27,399 nucleotides of DNA. Source: Chara braunii (taxonomy: Eukaryota > Streptophyta > Charophyceae > Charales > Characeae). Where the stretch lies: contig BFEA01000006.1 in NCBI GenBank assembly GCA_003427395.1, positions 3,396,065-3,423,463 of the forward strand, read 5' to 3'. This document shows, piece by piece, positions 1-9,956 of this stretch. Every line of letters starts with the position of its first letter. Position 1 is the stretch's first letter. The notes beneath the pieces are model-generated. The model was given only the letters and a program-made list of their open reading frames with translations. It had not been told where the DNA came from and searched no databases. The position numbers and the translations under genes were made by a program.

Positions 1-22
1 GAGAGAGAGAGAGAGAGAGAGA
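1..22. repeat. (GA)n microsatellite at the window edge
   Basis: Eleven uninterrupted GA units open the window. The tract probably continues to the left, so its true length is unknown. Confidence 0.95.
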
Positions 23-132
23 CCTGCAGCATGCAACATGTAAGTGGCGGGGAGCAAGCGGGCAGGCGTTGACCTCCAACAAAAAAAAGAAGTAATTTTA
101 TTGGAATACAAAAGTTATTTCTTTTCGAAATC

Positions 133-186
133 CGAATAGAAAGGGTACAGGTTGTATTCGAATACAACCTGTACATTTTCTATTCG
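133..186. repeat. 54-base near-perfect palindrome
   Basis: Bases 145-174 form a perfect 30-base palindrome centred on TTCGAA. The arms continue as 133-142 pairing with 177-186, after two non-Watson-Crick positions, giving 27-base arms with no loop. The sequence could fold into a cruciform in DNA or a hairpin in RNA of either strand. No gene lies beside it, and I do not recognise it as a known element end. Confidence 0.85.
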
Positions 187-516
187 AGGAAACTGTGGTT
201 TTCGAGAAAAGTGCACCCGCACCGTTTCAATTTAAAAAAAGGCTTAAGGACGGCGGCCTCCTCAGCCTCCTACGCTCAGCTACCGGTGCTACGCAGTCCT
301 GGCCCTTGCAAGGCCCCAAAACCTCAAAATGCCCACCCTCCCGACGACCACCGATGTTGAAATTTTGATTGATGTTGAAATGTCTCGGGGGGGGAAATGC
401 ACCCCTGACGGGCTGCGAACACCCAGGCCCACCCACCCTACAGTTTCCTGACCCGGCCATATCCCCCCTTCAGATTTTCAAACCCAACTGCCCCGTGCAT
501 ACTAATCATGCCATAC

Positions 517-691
517 CCGCACCCATCCAGAACTGTCGGGTACGGTTGGGTACGGTCGGGTCGGGTCACGACCACCCAATGTCAACCTTTGCCCCAGGCC
601 CATGTAAACGGCCTGGGAACCCAAAAATCGGGGTTCAACCGGACCTGGACACCGAACACCGGACTGTCTGGATCGGGATCCGGACGTCCGG
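517..691. repeat. CCGNAC hexamer island 1
   Basis: A short CpG-containing cluster. CCGCAC lies at 517, GTACGG (reverse complement of CCGTAC) at 540 and 550 in a 10-base tandem unit, CCGGAC at 639, 659 and 680, and CCGAAC at 652. Bases 680-691 form the perfect 12-base palindrome CCGGACGTCCGG. The motif family recurs in three other islands, at 4360-4621, 26110-26161 and 27024-27168. No function is assigned. Confidence 0.6.
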
Positions 692-3600
692 TTGGTGACC
701 ATGCAATAAACAGAAGCTATAGCCAGGCATAGAGATGTAGACGTTCCATGCAAGACGACTAGCGAGAAAGTCGTGCGAATTGAAGTCAACTACCTCCAGA
801 ACGCCTGGTGAGAATTTCGCTCGATAAGCTTTTGTGCGCGTTGCCATTGTCCTTGCCCGACTCATATTGAAGTTAATGTGATGTAGTGAGAGAACCGAGA
901 TATACGAGGTGACTACGACAATTAAGAAGGAAGGATTAGTTGATCAGAGGATACAGATGGAGTACGGCATGCAAAATATGCTTGCTATCTTTTGTAGACA
1001 CCATTAGAGTCACTATCTCATTGATATTGCTATAAAATGCCCATCTAGCTCATGTCATGATGAGACGAGAACTAGCTGAGGACACACGTAACCAATCGGG
1101 GTTGACAAACAAAGCAGGGTATTGCCTACACTCACAATCAACAGGAATCAGACTTATGTGGGTGCACTACTCGCAAGTTTATTGCTGACGTCATCAACAC
1201 TGTTCTCCGTGTCCTTGTTGATCGTCGCCTACATCCTCGCTATTCGACCCGATGGATGATGACTCCGAAGATGACTAGAAAAGTAAGATGTATAATGAGG
1301 TAATCACGCTATGTAGCCCAAGATGGTTTGCACGCTCACGAGACTGTTGTCGTCAAAAGGGTTTTGAACTTACCATCTTGCTACTGCCAGTGATCATTAG
1401 TACCCTTAAAGTTGTGGAAGTGTTGCAAAGCGGAAACTCAACTCCTGCGTCTTTGCTTTGTTCGCTATTTGTTCATCAACGCGTGTATTGATAATAATAA
1501 ACCTCGTTAGATGATCATGTACATGACTATGATCTCGCGTGACTACAATTGAGATCCTTAACAACTTATTCATCTAGTGAAAGTTTGCAACATTGATCCG
1601 AACCATCAGAATTGCTTCAACACTAAATAAGTTTAAAACAAAAGGCAAGGGTCATTTGTTGAGTGCTGAAAATGAATCTTTTCAGAGCTTGTCGCACATG
1701 TGTCCCTTGTCGATCTTCTTTCTATCTCTCATGCGGTTTCATTGCCCCTTGGGTCTGAAGCCGAAATCATGTAAATAAAGTTCAACGCCCTGACGACTAG
1801 TAGTGGTGATAGTTCAGAGTTGTCTCTACATTCGATTGTGACGAAAGATCCAAGCTGACCTTCTTTCTATTCTGTCGAAGCAAGCTTGGTAACTCTATGT
1901 TAAAGCTGGCATGACAAATGAGTTGTTCCTGGTAAGGCTTTAGTTGCTCTCTTTCTATACATGTATGATCGCCCCCACACTTCCATCCTCTGAGAAATAC
2001 TAGTAGCCTGAATCGATTTAATCTAAGTGGATGTGATATGAAACACTACTCGTGTTAACTAGGGGGTGATGATTAAAGTTTTAGCATATTGGTCACTGGA
2101 TAATCACGTCTCAGAGAAAACTAGGGTGGTACTACTATCTGATTTGATGTGTAGGGAAGAAACAGTGCTAAGGCGAGTTGCTTATCTCCTCGCCAAATTC
2201 TTGGTTGACGGTGACTAATCATTGAGGCTTAGATCTCTTCATTCATCATATTCTCATTGAAAGCTTTCGCTCTTTTAAATCTACCTTGATTAATTTACGA
2301 AATGGTCCGATTGGCGTGGAGGTGTGCACGTCGTCAGCTGAACAAAGAAAGGAAGAGGAAGTTGATGTTTTGAGACAGTGAAAGTGAGTTTTAAGATTCC
2401 TTTCTCGTTTTGAGGACACTATAGATTGTGTTCCACTTATCAAACAAATTTTCATAACTGCCTTCAAAAGTCTCCAAATATTATAGGCAGAACTTTCGCG
2501 ATTTATGTGATGTACTTCCTTCACCAAAAACAAACTCAACACTCGATCCCTTGATCTTATGACATCGACGTACTATTTGTTAGTAGGCTTGACATCGTTC
2601 TCTCAAAGTTCAAATGATTACAAATTCACCCCTGGGAATTGCTCACATTGGACTTAGGCTTTGTACTCTGACAGATACTAAGGACCAAGAGCGCGCAAGC
2701 TTGCTCGGATAGGAATTGATCTCTCCTACTAGTGAAAACTATAGAGGGAACTCACCAGGTCTTTGGTGGTTTTAATGTCGTAAGTGAACCAAGCAATGTC
2801 AAAATAATATATTGTAATATATTCGCATAACGGGTGTCTTGCGAGGGAATTTGTACGATGAGCAAAGGATGTTATAAGCTAATACTGAACTCATGTAGAA
2901 CCATACTTGATGCCTAACCTATAACCGGGCAATGCAGGCAGTGGTCCCTGTGCAAAGTAGCATGGTGAGAATTGCCTCGAATGGTAACTCGCTTAAAGAT
3001 TCGAGCGTAAGCTTCTAAAAGCGATTTTCATACCTCGATTAATGACCACGCATGTTAGTGTCTAGCATACTACACAATCATTGACAAATTTATACAACAA
3101 GAGTTTTTCTTAATCGGTCTAAGCAAATCCTATGATTATTTTGAGCAAGAAAATTGGTGTTTCCTTTCAACTACAAAACATATCAAACTACAGATCATCT
3201 CTTACTGTCAAAACAGTAAGGAGAACATGAAGGATGTCGAGATATTGTTGATGAAATGTAGTGTCTATAAAGAAACGTGTGAAAAATGAAAAATGGGGAT
3301 CCTCCCGAATATGAAATTTCATAAGTCGGCGGGAAAAAAAATTAAAACCTGTTTTCTTTCTTTTACTTGCATTCGTTTGACAAACATCAATTAGTTTTCG
3401 ATAATATTTTGATTAGAAAAAAAAAATGCCTTAATTCTTGATTATGTCAAGTATGTTTTTTACTTTCACGATCATAATGATAAACTGCACAACATCAACT
3501 CTTCACTAGAGACCGTTGAGCAAACAAGCAAGGGCAAAGTTTGGGTGCATATAAACACACTCATACCTTTTCCCTTCAAAGACTTCCTAGTGAATTATTC

Positions 3601-3883
3601 AACAAATATTATTCAGTAATCAAAAGTTTATCTTGGTTTTCAACAATCAACGGCTAGCTACTCAACAATTTTCAATTATCCAAGACATTATGAGTATCTG
3701 AACTTGCTATCATCTCATTATTATCGGTTAACCTTCAGATCGATATCACTCAATCAGTACTCTCGTCAGTGACATTCGGTTAATGGAGTTATTATCAACA
3801 CTTGTTGATCATTATCAATCATAATTCATCATTATTCATATTAGTTCCAACATTCTTCTCGACACATGAGTACCATCTCCTAA
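692..3883. other. AT-rich region, no recognisable gene
   Basis: About 3.2 kb in which I see no recognisable protein, RNA gene or retroelement domain. Open frames are short (up to about 98 codons) and have no family motifs. The only clear small structure is a hairpin at 3201-3220 with an 8-base stem (CTTACTGT/ACAGTAAG) and a CAAA loop. It may be ordinary intergenic sequence or very old repeat. Confidence 0.5.
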
Positions 3884-4355
3884 TTTACAGTTCATCAGAC
3901 TGTCTTGACTAATCTCAACAGGATTGCTCTCAAGGATGTTTTCCAATACCGATATGTCAGTGCAATTCGTTTTGGACGAGAAGATATGTCAATCTTCGTT
4001 GTCCTCACCGAGTTTGCAAAAGGTACCATTCATGACCTGAGGATCTATGTGAAGAAAAGCAAATAAACTTATCAACACTTTGATTCAGATTGAATCTCGT
4101 CAAGCGAATATCTTAAGGAGAGAGAGCAAGAGCTTGATGAGAATGGCACAAAGTTGATCTTTAGCTTTGGACCCAAGCTCTACGCCGATTACCCTTAGGC
4201 CTCTTGTTCCTTTTCTCCTCACATATGACTCTTATTGGGGTGACTTGGTTGATTTGGCCAAGAGGTATATCTCCCTTGCAGAGATTGACTATAAGGCAGT
4301 GACTGAACCATCAAAGTTTCGACATCTCAGACGAGGGATCTTCTCTACCGTGTAG
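3884..4355 (+). pseudogene. Coding-like fragments of unknown family
   Basis: Three consecutive stretches read as protein-like sequence in different frames. The first is open from 3884 to a TAA at 4064-4066 (60 codons, including REDMSIFVVLTEFAKG). The second is about 34 codons between in-frame stops near 4100 and 4196, including ENGTKLIFSFGPKLYADYP. The third is open to 4355, including YDSYWGDLVDLAKRYISL. They could be remains of one frameshifted gene or exons of a split gene. I do not recognise the family, and open stretches this short can arise by chance. Confidence 0.2.
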
Positions 4356-4359
4356 CACA

Positions 4360-4621
4360 CCGAACATGTTCGGAGCTTTTTCGAACATCCGAACACGTTC
4401 GGGTTATTTTTTATTTTTAACTCGAGTTTGGTTACGAATTTAACCATATTTCCAAGGCAAAAGTTGTTTGTTTTATTATTTTACATAACATACATTCTTT
4501 TTAGATTTTTTGAAGAACTTTTTTTTTCTTTTTATATATATTTTTATGTTCGCGTTCGGAGAGTTTCGACGCTCGTTCTCGTTCGGTCCCGAACGTTCGG
4601 GTTCGGTCACCGATCCCGAAC
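4360..4621. repeat. CCGAAC/GTTCGG hexamer island 2
   Basis: Ten copies of CCGAAC, counting both strands, lie in 262 bases: 4360, 4368, 4389, 4397, 4554, 4581, 4589, 4595, 4601 and 4616. Pairs form palindromes: CCGAACATGTTCGG at 4360-4373 and CCCGAACGTTCGGG at 4588-4601 are perfect, and 4389-4402 is near-perfect. The two sub-clusters flank a T/A-rich core (about 4403-4550). Confidence 0.75.
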
Positions 4622-5498
4622 ACGATGCTACACAGCTTCTCTAAACCATATCTCCCTACTTTACTAGAGGAGTTTTGTGCTATACGTGACTTCCAAATCT
4701 TTGGCCTTGGATGAACGTACTCGGAGCTCATGGGCTTTAGGTGGCTCTACATTTCTAGGCCACAATCTCAAGAGGTACATAAATGTGGCTCAAGGTACGC
4801 AAAGCGTAAGGTCAAATGAGAGATTGAGGATAATACTTAAGAAGGATGAATGAGGACTCTTCACGAGTGCTGACTATGTTTATTCATCTGTACTTTCTGA
4901 AAATAATTCTCCCCTTCCCTCATTCATCTTGTTTTTGTCTTGAGTCAGTATGTCCTGATTCGTTTCCATTGACATTGCCTCAGATTATGCTCTCTGTTGA
5001 TCTTGTCACAGTTCTCAAATTCCTAAATTGGCAAGCTTGACATGTGCATAACATACTTAGAATTTTCAATGTATTATTTGCATGATTATTGTTTTTCCGA
5101 ATCATAATAAAAGATCCATAAGACCGGGGACCGGCGTAAACCGTAATTAAAGGGTCTAAATTGAAGTTGGACGCACACAACAGGAAAGGATTTGCATTAA
5201 TCAATTTATTTATTTATTGGAAAATTCATCAAAATCCTACATGAAAGCCTATTGGCTTTCTGGTCGCCAAAAGTGGTTCGATTAGAAAAAGTATGGCACC
5301 GAGTTACCTACAATCAGGAAGAGGGGAACAACCACAAAGGCAGTGTAAAATTTGATTCCCGTATCAAGAACGGGGAGACGATAGATGATTCACGAAAGAA
5401 GAGTTGAATGAGTCTGCCCCTAATATATGCATTACCAACGAAGGGACATCCGAATCACACATAGGGAATTTAGACTGGTGGGAATTAATGGATTTCAA
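4622..5498. other. AT-rich region, no recognisable gene
   Basis: No domain, RNA gene or repeat is recognised here. Open frames are under 80 codons and unlike known families. Confidence 0.45.
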
Positions 5499-5510
5499 TG
5501 GTATCAGCGC
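5499..5510 (+). other. Possible primer-binding-site remnant
   Basis: TGGTATCAGCGC differs at one of 12 bases from TGGTATCAGAGC, the plant LTR-retrotransposon site complementary to the initiator Met-tRNA 3' end. It follows CAA, so an LTR could end just upstream. No gag-pol follows within reach and no paired LTR was seen, so chance is possible. Confidence 0.25.
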
Positions 5511-5950
5511 CATGTCTCAGTCCCTGTACCAAGGTTCCAAGTCCCATGTACCATAAAGTGCCAGCGTGTTAGTTAGATAGGTGGCGTTAAGCCTGTAAGC
5601 CGGTAGGATATCAGTCTGGCCGGGTTATGCCTGGTTCACTCCAGCCCTGTATAGTTGACCCCCCGACAATCCAGTCTTGTCCTCTCAGCGGTCTCAGTCC
5701 CATGAAAGTCATTGCACTTCAAATGAGCTGAAGGCTCTGTGGCCAGCAAGTGGGGTACTTGTCCTCCACATCCGAGGTTGAGCAACAAAGGTTGGGTGTC
5801 AATATCTTTAGCACTGGTGTGTGGTCTGAAAGAGTTGTGGTCTTGTGCCGCCAAACCTCGAGGGAGGCTGGATGTATGGTGAATAGTGACATTCGGCAGG
5901 CGATGGGTGCCATAGTTGTGGAAGAGTGAGGGTGTGAGCGAGCAAATATT

Positions 5951-5966
5951 CACGCGCGCACAAACA

Positions 5967-6022
<56 letters not shown>
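5951..6022. repeat. (CA)n microsatellite
   Basis: An imperfect start (CGCGCGCACAAACACACACATA) leads into a pure AC run at 5974-6022. Alternating purine-pyrimidine DNA of this length can adopt Z-form. Long cysteine/valine reading frames on the minus strand here are artefacts of the repeat. Confidence 0.95.
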
Positions 6023-6025
<3 letters not shown>

Positions 6026-6633
6026 CTTGGTTCTTGTTGCTGGTGGACTTGTCTAAGCAAATGTGTATAAGACTTCATTTTTTACCAGTATTCAAAGCTC
6101 TGATATCGCGCATCAGATTTTTACTGGTGTGTGCAGTAACCATTGTTCTGCAGCAGTCTGGGGACCCGAAACTGCGCTCAGACTACATAGGCCAAACACG
6201 GCCTGCGCCAGGCAGTGCGACCACTGCCCCCTGGAAAGTCAAGGGTCCAAGTCAACTGTCAGGTGAAAGGTACCACACCCAAGCCCTTGGTCGGATACAC
6301 TCACTTGTTGTGCGCAGGTACCCAGACAACATCAAGGTCACAGGGGATTCTCTTGTAGGTCAATCTGGACCGTCATTTGCATTGAGATCTCGACGGCTGA
6401 GGGATGCAGCACCTGGGGTCCAGACCCCGCGTCAACACTACATAAGCGTTGACCTCCTGGCTTCGAAAAACATTCTGTCTTGCGTCAATGCTAACTTCAC
6501 GCGTTGACAACGACGCTAGTGCGATGCTGTGACACTGGCTGGACGCTGGCTCTACGCTCGCAACTGGGCAAACTACGGCGACGCTCTGCTGGCTCAGCAT
6601 GGTGGCTGGCTTGCAATTATCTTCTGGGCATGC
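6023..6633. other. Unannotated GC-richer stretch upstream of element A
   Basis: An open frame of 157 codons (6034-6507, plus strand) has no recognisable motif and starts in no clear context, so I do not call a gene. GCGTTGAC recurs near 6447 and 6501. Confidence 0.35.
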
Positions 6634-7743
6634 TGACGTGGCAGCTGCCACGCGCCGCCGCTGACGTGGCCGCTGCCACGCATATTATTATTGTTGACGT
6701 GGTGAGGCTACGCGACTGGTATTGCTGTTCTATTTCAACGACATTCGGGAGGAGATCATGACTATGGGACGATAGTGGATACGTACCTGGTTATCTTGAT
6801 GTCGACATTGCTCCAGCTCGCTGATGAGGATTGATTGACGTACCACATGGCACATTGTCATAGAACTTCAGATGCGCGTTCAAATTATTGATTATTGAGG
6901 TGGTGATCGAGGAGGGACGAATGAAAGCTAATAAAGAAAGATTGGCACATTGGCTTCTTCGACGGATTACTGTTGCTTTTTTTATTCCAACTATACTTTT
7001 AGCAAATGTTTCTACTTGTACACTATCGGTCATTGAGAAATACTTAGGCTTAGAGGGTAGTCCCCCACTGAATTCAAACACGACGCGTGTTTTACTGCCC
7101 GAAGCAGAAGTGGGCATTCTCTTTTATTCTTCTTTTTTTAAGTCTAATCCCCTCCTCTCTCCTTCGTCTGTGTATGATTTTCCCATCTCATTCTATCTGG
7201 ACACGGTTATGATTATTGATAATCATCAGCAGGTTGATGTTCATCTGGCTTGCATTGTTGACAAGTGTCTTCACAATCTGGGTTCATTGCAATTTGGTAT
7301 CGGAGCTGTACTCCTGACAATAACCTGTACAAGAACGACGACGACGAAGACACACGTGCTAACGTGGACAAGGAACAACGCTTGAGAACGCACGTCAGGT
7401 GCTGACGTGGCATTGGTATCCCGACAGGGAATGTTCCAGTCAGGATCGCGTTGCGATCCAGATTGTGATCGAGATACATTGCTGACGTGGCCAATGATTA
7501 TTGAGGAATGCTGACATGGCAGTGCTGACTCACCACTCGTCTATTGTGGTGAGGAACTTCAGGCTGGCGTGGCATTGGCTGACGTGGTGTTCCAATGCCT
7601 GGTTGACGTGGCATTGTACGATTGACTGACAACGTGTTGGTATAGCTCCAGGAGATCAGGCTGGCTGACGTGGACGATCAAGGCATACGCTGCTGACGTG
7701 TACCCCCACTGATGATGATGACTGAACTAATGTGTTGACGTGG
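6634..7743 (+). promoter_or_regulatory. Array of nine TGACGTGG octamers
   Basis: Exact TGACGTGG starts at 6634, 6662, 6695, 7403, 7483, 7580, 7604, 7666 and 7736, all on the plus strand. Near copies are TAACGTGG (7360), TGACATGG (7512) and TGACGTGT (7694). About 0.03 exact copies would be expected by chance in 1.1 kb. The octamer contains the ACGT core bound by plant bZIP proteins and matches the XBP1/UPRE-type consensus. Spacing is irregular. The array straddles the inferred 5' LTR/leader of element A, so it may be an enhancer-like region or a decayed minisatellite. The first copy lies next to a 16-base palindrome (6637-6652). Confidence 0.55.
7295..7306 (+). other. Probable primer-binding site of element A
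   Basis: TGGTATCGGAGC matches 11 of 12 bases of the initiator Met-tRNA primer site used by many plant LTR elements. It sits three bases after a CA (7290-7291) that could end the 5' LTR. It lies about 790 bases before gag, a plausible leader length. The LTR itself is not confirmed because no second copy is present. Confidence 0.45.
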
Positions 7744-8081
7744 CAGACTCGATGAGCTGCTGTGTTGGCATGCCAGGGGTGATACGTGACATACACTTTG
7801 ACGACGAAGGCGGCACGGTTGGAAGACTGATGCAGTACCTGTACTAATATAGGACGTCATCACACATAATAAATAGAACAACAATCATATTTAGATAGGA
7901 GAAAGTGAAATTATTTCTTTTTGTTCCATTCTATTGAAATCTTTATGTTCAAGATTGTGTTGACTCGGGTGACCGATCAAATTAATTGTCTTCTTTTGTT
8001 TATTTGAGGTAGATCAACCTGGCCGACGAATTTTCTTGCTTTTGTGCTTCGAAAATGTCTCACTTCTGAAAAAATCTGCAG
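7307..8081 (+). other. Inferred leader of element A
   Basis: Untranslated sequence between the probable primer-binding site and the first gag-like frame. It holds six of the nine exact TGACGTGG octamers. An ATG at 8054 reaches a stop after three further codons, so 8082 is the better start for gag. Confidence 0.35.
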
Positions 8082-8694
8082 ATGTCTATTCTGACGAGGT
8101 TTGTGACCACGTTTTTGTTTCCTATTCCGATCACGCTCTCTGTGGGTGATGGACCGTCCGAGATTAGGACTCAGACGCAGGTCGAAAATAGGAAACAAGA
8201 ATTGTTAGCCTTGTGGAATCAACTGTTGACTGAAATACGTCTATCCGGACCAGATGCCAAAGAACACATCCGTGATAGATTTGGTTTGAAAACGGTTAAG
8301 GACCGTCTGAAGAAAGTTGTTACGGTTGTGGAGGTTATGGCAGTTGGGACCGAGGTCTCCAAACTGGTTGTCCAGTGTCGACAGGGGCTGGACCAGTTTG
8401 CACTAAGAGATGATAAAACTGACTCGTAAAGGTGAGATTAAACCAAAAGTGTCTGAGGCTACGATTGAACCGAACATCCAAAAACTGAAAGAAACGCTGA
8501 CCGCGGAAAAAACAAAGAAAGAAGAACTGGCAAGAAGAAGAGAACACAAACAAAGGAGGAAACAAAAAGTTAGAGAAATTAAACAAGTGATTGGGACAGA
8601 AACCGGGGAACAGGTTGACATGTCGCATACGTTGATTCATATTATGACTTACCTTAAATTTTTGGAAGAGAAAATTGACAAACAACAAACTTAG
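8082..8694 (+). pseudogene. Element A gag, N-terminal part (broken)
   Basis: Two overlapping frames, 8082-8429 and 8410-8694, together give a charged, helix-prone region. The second is very Lys/Glu-rich (AEKTKKEELARRREHKQRRK) and resembles a coiled coil. It parallels the longer coiled coil at the front of element B gag. In this family such a region would precede the capsid domain and help gag assemble in cytoplasmic particles. The frame switch near 8410-8429 and the TAG at 8692-8694 break it. The link to gag rests on position and comparison with element B, since no conserved motif is present. Confidence 0.5.
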
Positions 8695-8753
8695 TTAGAT
8701 GAGATTGTTGTAGGAATGAGAACAATCACAAACATTGTGAAAGGAAAAAATCA

Positions 8754-8935
8754 ATGATACCATCAAGTCTGCTGGTCCTAAAGTTCAAACGTCGACCAAT
8801 GGAAATGGACTGCAGAGTCCACCTCCCTCTCTGCCTAATTCTCCTCATTCTACTCCTCCTTCCAGGTCCCCTTCTTCTTCGGCAACCCCGGATAAGACAA
8901 GTGCAAAACCGGAGGTGCCAAAAAAGAAAGAGTGA
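8754..8935 (+). pseudogene. Element A gag Ser/Pro-rich linker
   Basis: In the frame of the AAT codon at 8752, this stretch reads as a Ser/Pro/Thr-rich linker (SPPPSLPNSPHSTPPSRSPS) followed by a Lys-rich end. It then stops at TGA (8933-8935), where the capsid frame begins in another register. Low-complexity linkers before the capsid domain are common in gypsy gag. This is a compositional call only. Confidence 0.4.
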
Positions 8936-9540
8936 AAACGAAGCTGCCCTTTACTTTTAATAACAAGAAAGGTGAGAGTTTGCTTTTGTGGATTGTTGAA
9001 ATCCAAACGTATGTAGGTACCTCTCCGGTCGAGCCGAAATCCCAAGTGGCGTTCACCACCTCTTGCATGAGAGGTGAGGTCAAACAATGGGTCTTGGCCG
9101 AGACCAATGCCACGGGTTTTGAAGATATCGGTGAATGGGAAAAAACATTGACCCTGAAACAATTCTTGGCGAAAATCAAGGACCGTTTCCTAGTCAAGGC
9201 GACGGCGGACAAGGCATTTGACCAATTAACTACGATTGGTCAAAAGTATTGGACATCAGTCGAAGCTTTATCGAGTGCAGTCGACCAATTGCTGCATGTT
9301 TCAGGATTGAACCTACAAGACAACCAAGTGGTGTATATTTACTCCCGTGCATTGCCTGAGCCCATCCGGGGACACTTGGTGGCCAAAGCAAAGTCTGGAA
9401 AATATAATTATAGGCAATTTCGAGACCTCGCTTTACAAAGGGAGCAAATGACTTCTCAAGTCAAAAACTCCTATGCAGCCGTAGTCAAGTCTGGAGGAGG
9501 AGGAGGGAAAATGTATGATGGAGGAAAACGTTACATGTGA
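8932..9540 (+). pseudogene. Element A gag capsid domain
   Basis: 202 codons resembling the retrotransposon gag (capsid) family. Residues 6-90 include the tryptophan-centred LLLWIVEIQTYV, SCMRGEVKQWVL and FLAKIKDRF segments. Residues 115-150 include an amphipathic stretch ending in YSRALPEPIRGHLV. The same blocks occur in element B (SVLHWIAVVESYV, RIEDFFKAVRERF, FARALPDPLR). The end is Gly-rich (GGGGGK) and stops at TGA 9538-9540. No CCHC zinc knuckle was found in any frame downstream, unlike B. The listed start is a GTG that merely opens the frame. Bases 9478-9624 recur after the adapter. Confidence 0.7.
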
Positions 9541-9624
9541 CCGCATTTTGCCTTTTGATCAGAAACCCAAAGACGAGCCGCCAGTAGGATTAGCATCTGC
9601 TCCTACTGAGATAAAGGGTAAGGA
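9478..9624. repeat. 147-base exact duplicate, copy 1 (artefact)
   Basis: Identical to 9663-9809 and separated from it only by the 38-base adapter. It is best explained as the same genomic bases read twice through a mate-pair junction. The copy covers the end of the gag capsid frame. Confidence 0.9.
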
Positions 9625-9662
9625 CTGTCTCTTATACACATCTAGATGTGTATAAGAGACAG
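9625..9662. other. Nextera mate-pair junction adapter (Tn5 mosaic ends)
   Basis: Bases 9625-9643 read CTGTCTCTTATACACATCT, the 19-base Tn5 mosaic end, and 9644-9662 are its exact reverse complement. This head-to-head dimer is the circularisation junction of Nextera mate-pair libraries. It is flanked by the same 147 bases on both sides, as expected for an untrimmed junction read built into a contig. It is a library artefact and not an insertion in the organism. Confidence 0.97.
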
Positions 9663-9809
9663 GCCGTAGTCAAGTCTGGAGGAGGAGGAGGGAAAATGTA
9701 TGATGGAGGAAAACGTTACATGTGACCGCATTTTGCCTTTTGATCAGAAACCCAAAGACGAGCCGCCAGTAGGATTAGCATCTGCTCCTACTGAGATAAA
9801 GGGTAAGGA
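9663..9809. repeat. 147-base exact duplicate, copy 2 (artefact)
   Basis: Second copy of 9478-9624 at an offset of 185 bases. After 9809 the sequence continues into the gag-protease linker, so this copy joins to the real downstream sequence. Confidence 0.9.
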
Positions 9810-9951
9810 TGAACAGAAAGGTGAGGCGCCAACGAACCCTTCCTACTCTTTTTCTCCTATGGCAGAGGATGAGTCTTCCTTAGCCCATCATCCAGACTGC
9901 CCTGACATTGTCTTATGTTCTGTCTCTCTGGATGACTCCCTTGACGAGTAA
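9700..9951 (+). pseudogene. Element A gag-protease linker fragment
   Basis: 83 codons, acidic and Ser/Pro-rich (EDESSLAHHPDCPDIVLCS), ending at a stop in 9949-9951. It lies between capsid and protease and is in a different frame from the capsid. Removing the adapter and duplicate (185 bases) does not restore one frame, so a real frame change also exists here. No catalytic or zinc-binding motif is visible. Confidence 0.45.
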
Positions 9952-9956
9952 GGTAA

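Noticed and set aside
5636-6019. Long minus-strand frames beginning with Cys-Val repeats
   Set aside because: They start inside the CA microsatellite, have no motif beyond it, and are products of the repeat.
6034-6507. 157-codon plus-strand frame
   Set aside because: No recognisable motif, no homologue that I know, and an overlapping open frame of similar character. Not supported as a gene.
9625-9662. Tn5/IS50-like transposon end or MITE
   Set aside because: Two head-to-head mosaic ends with no transposon body, flanked by a 147-base identity, match a library junction adapter and not a natural insertion with a 9-base target duplication.
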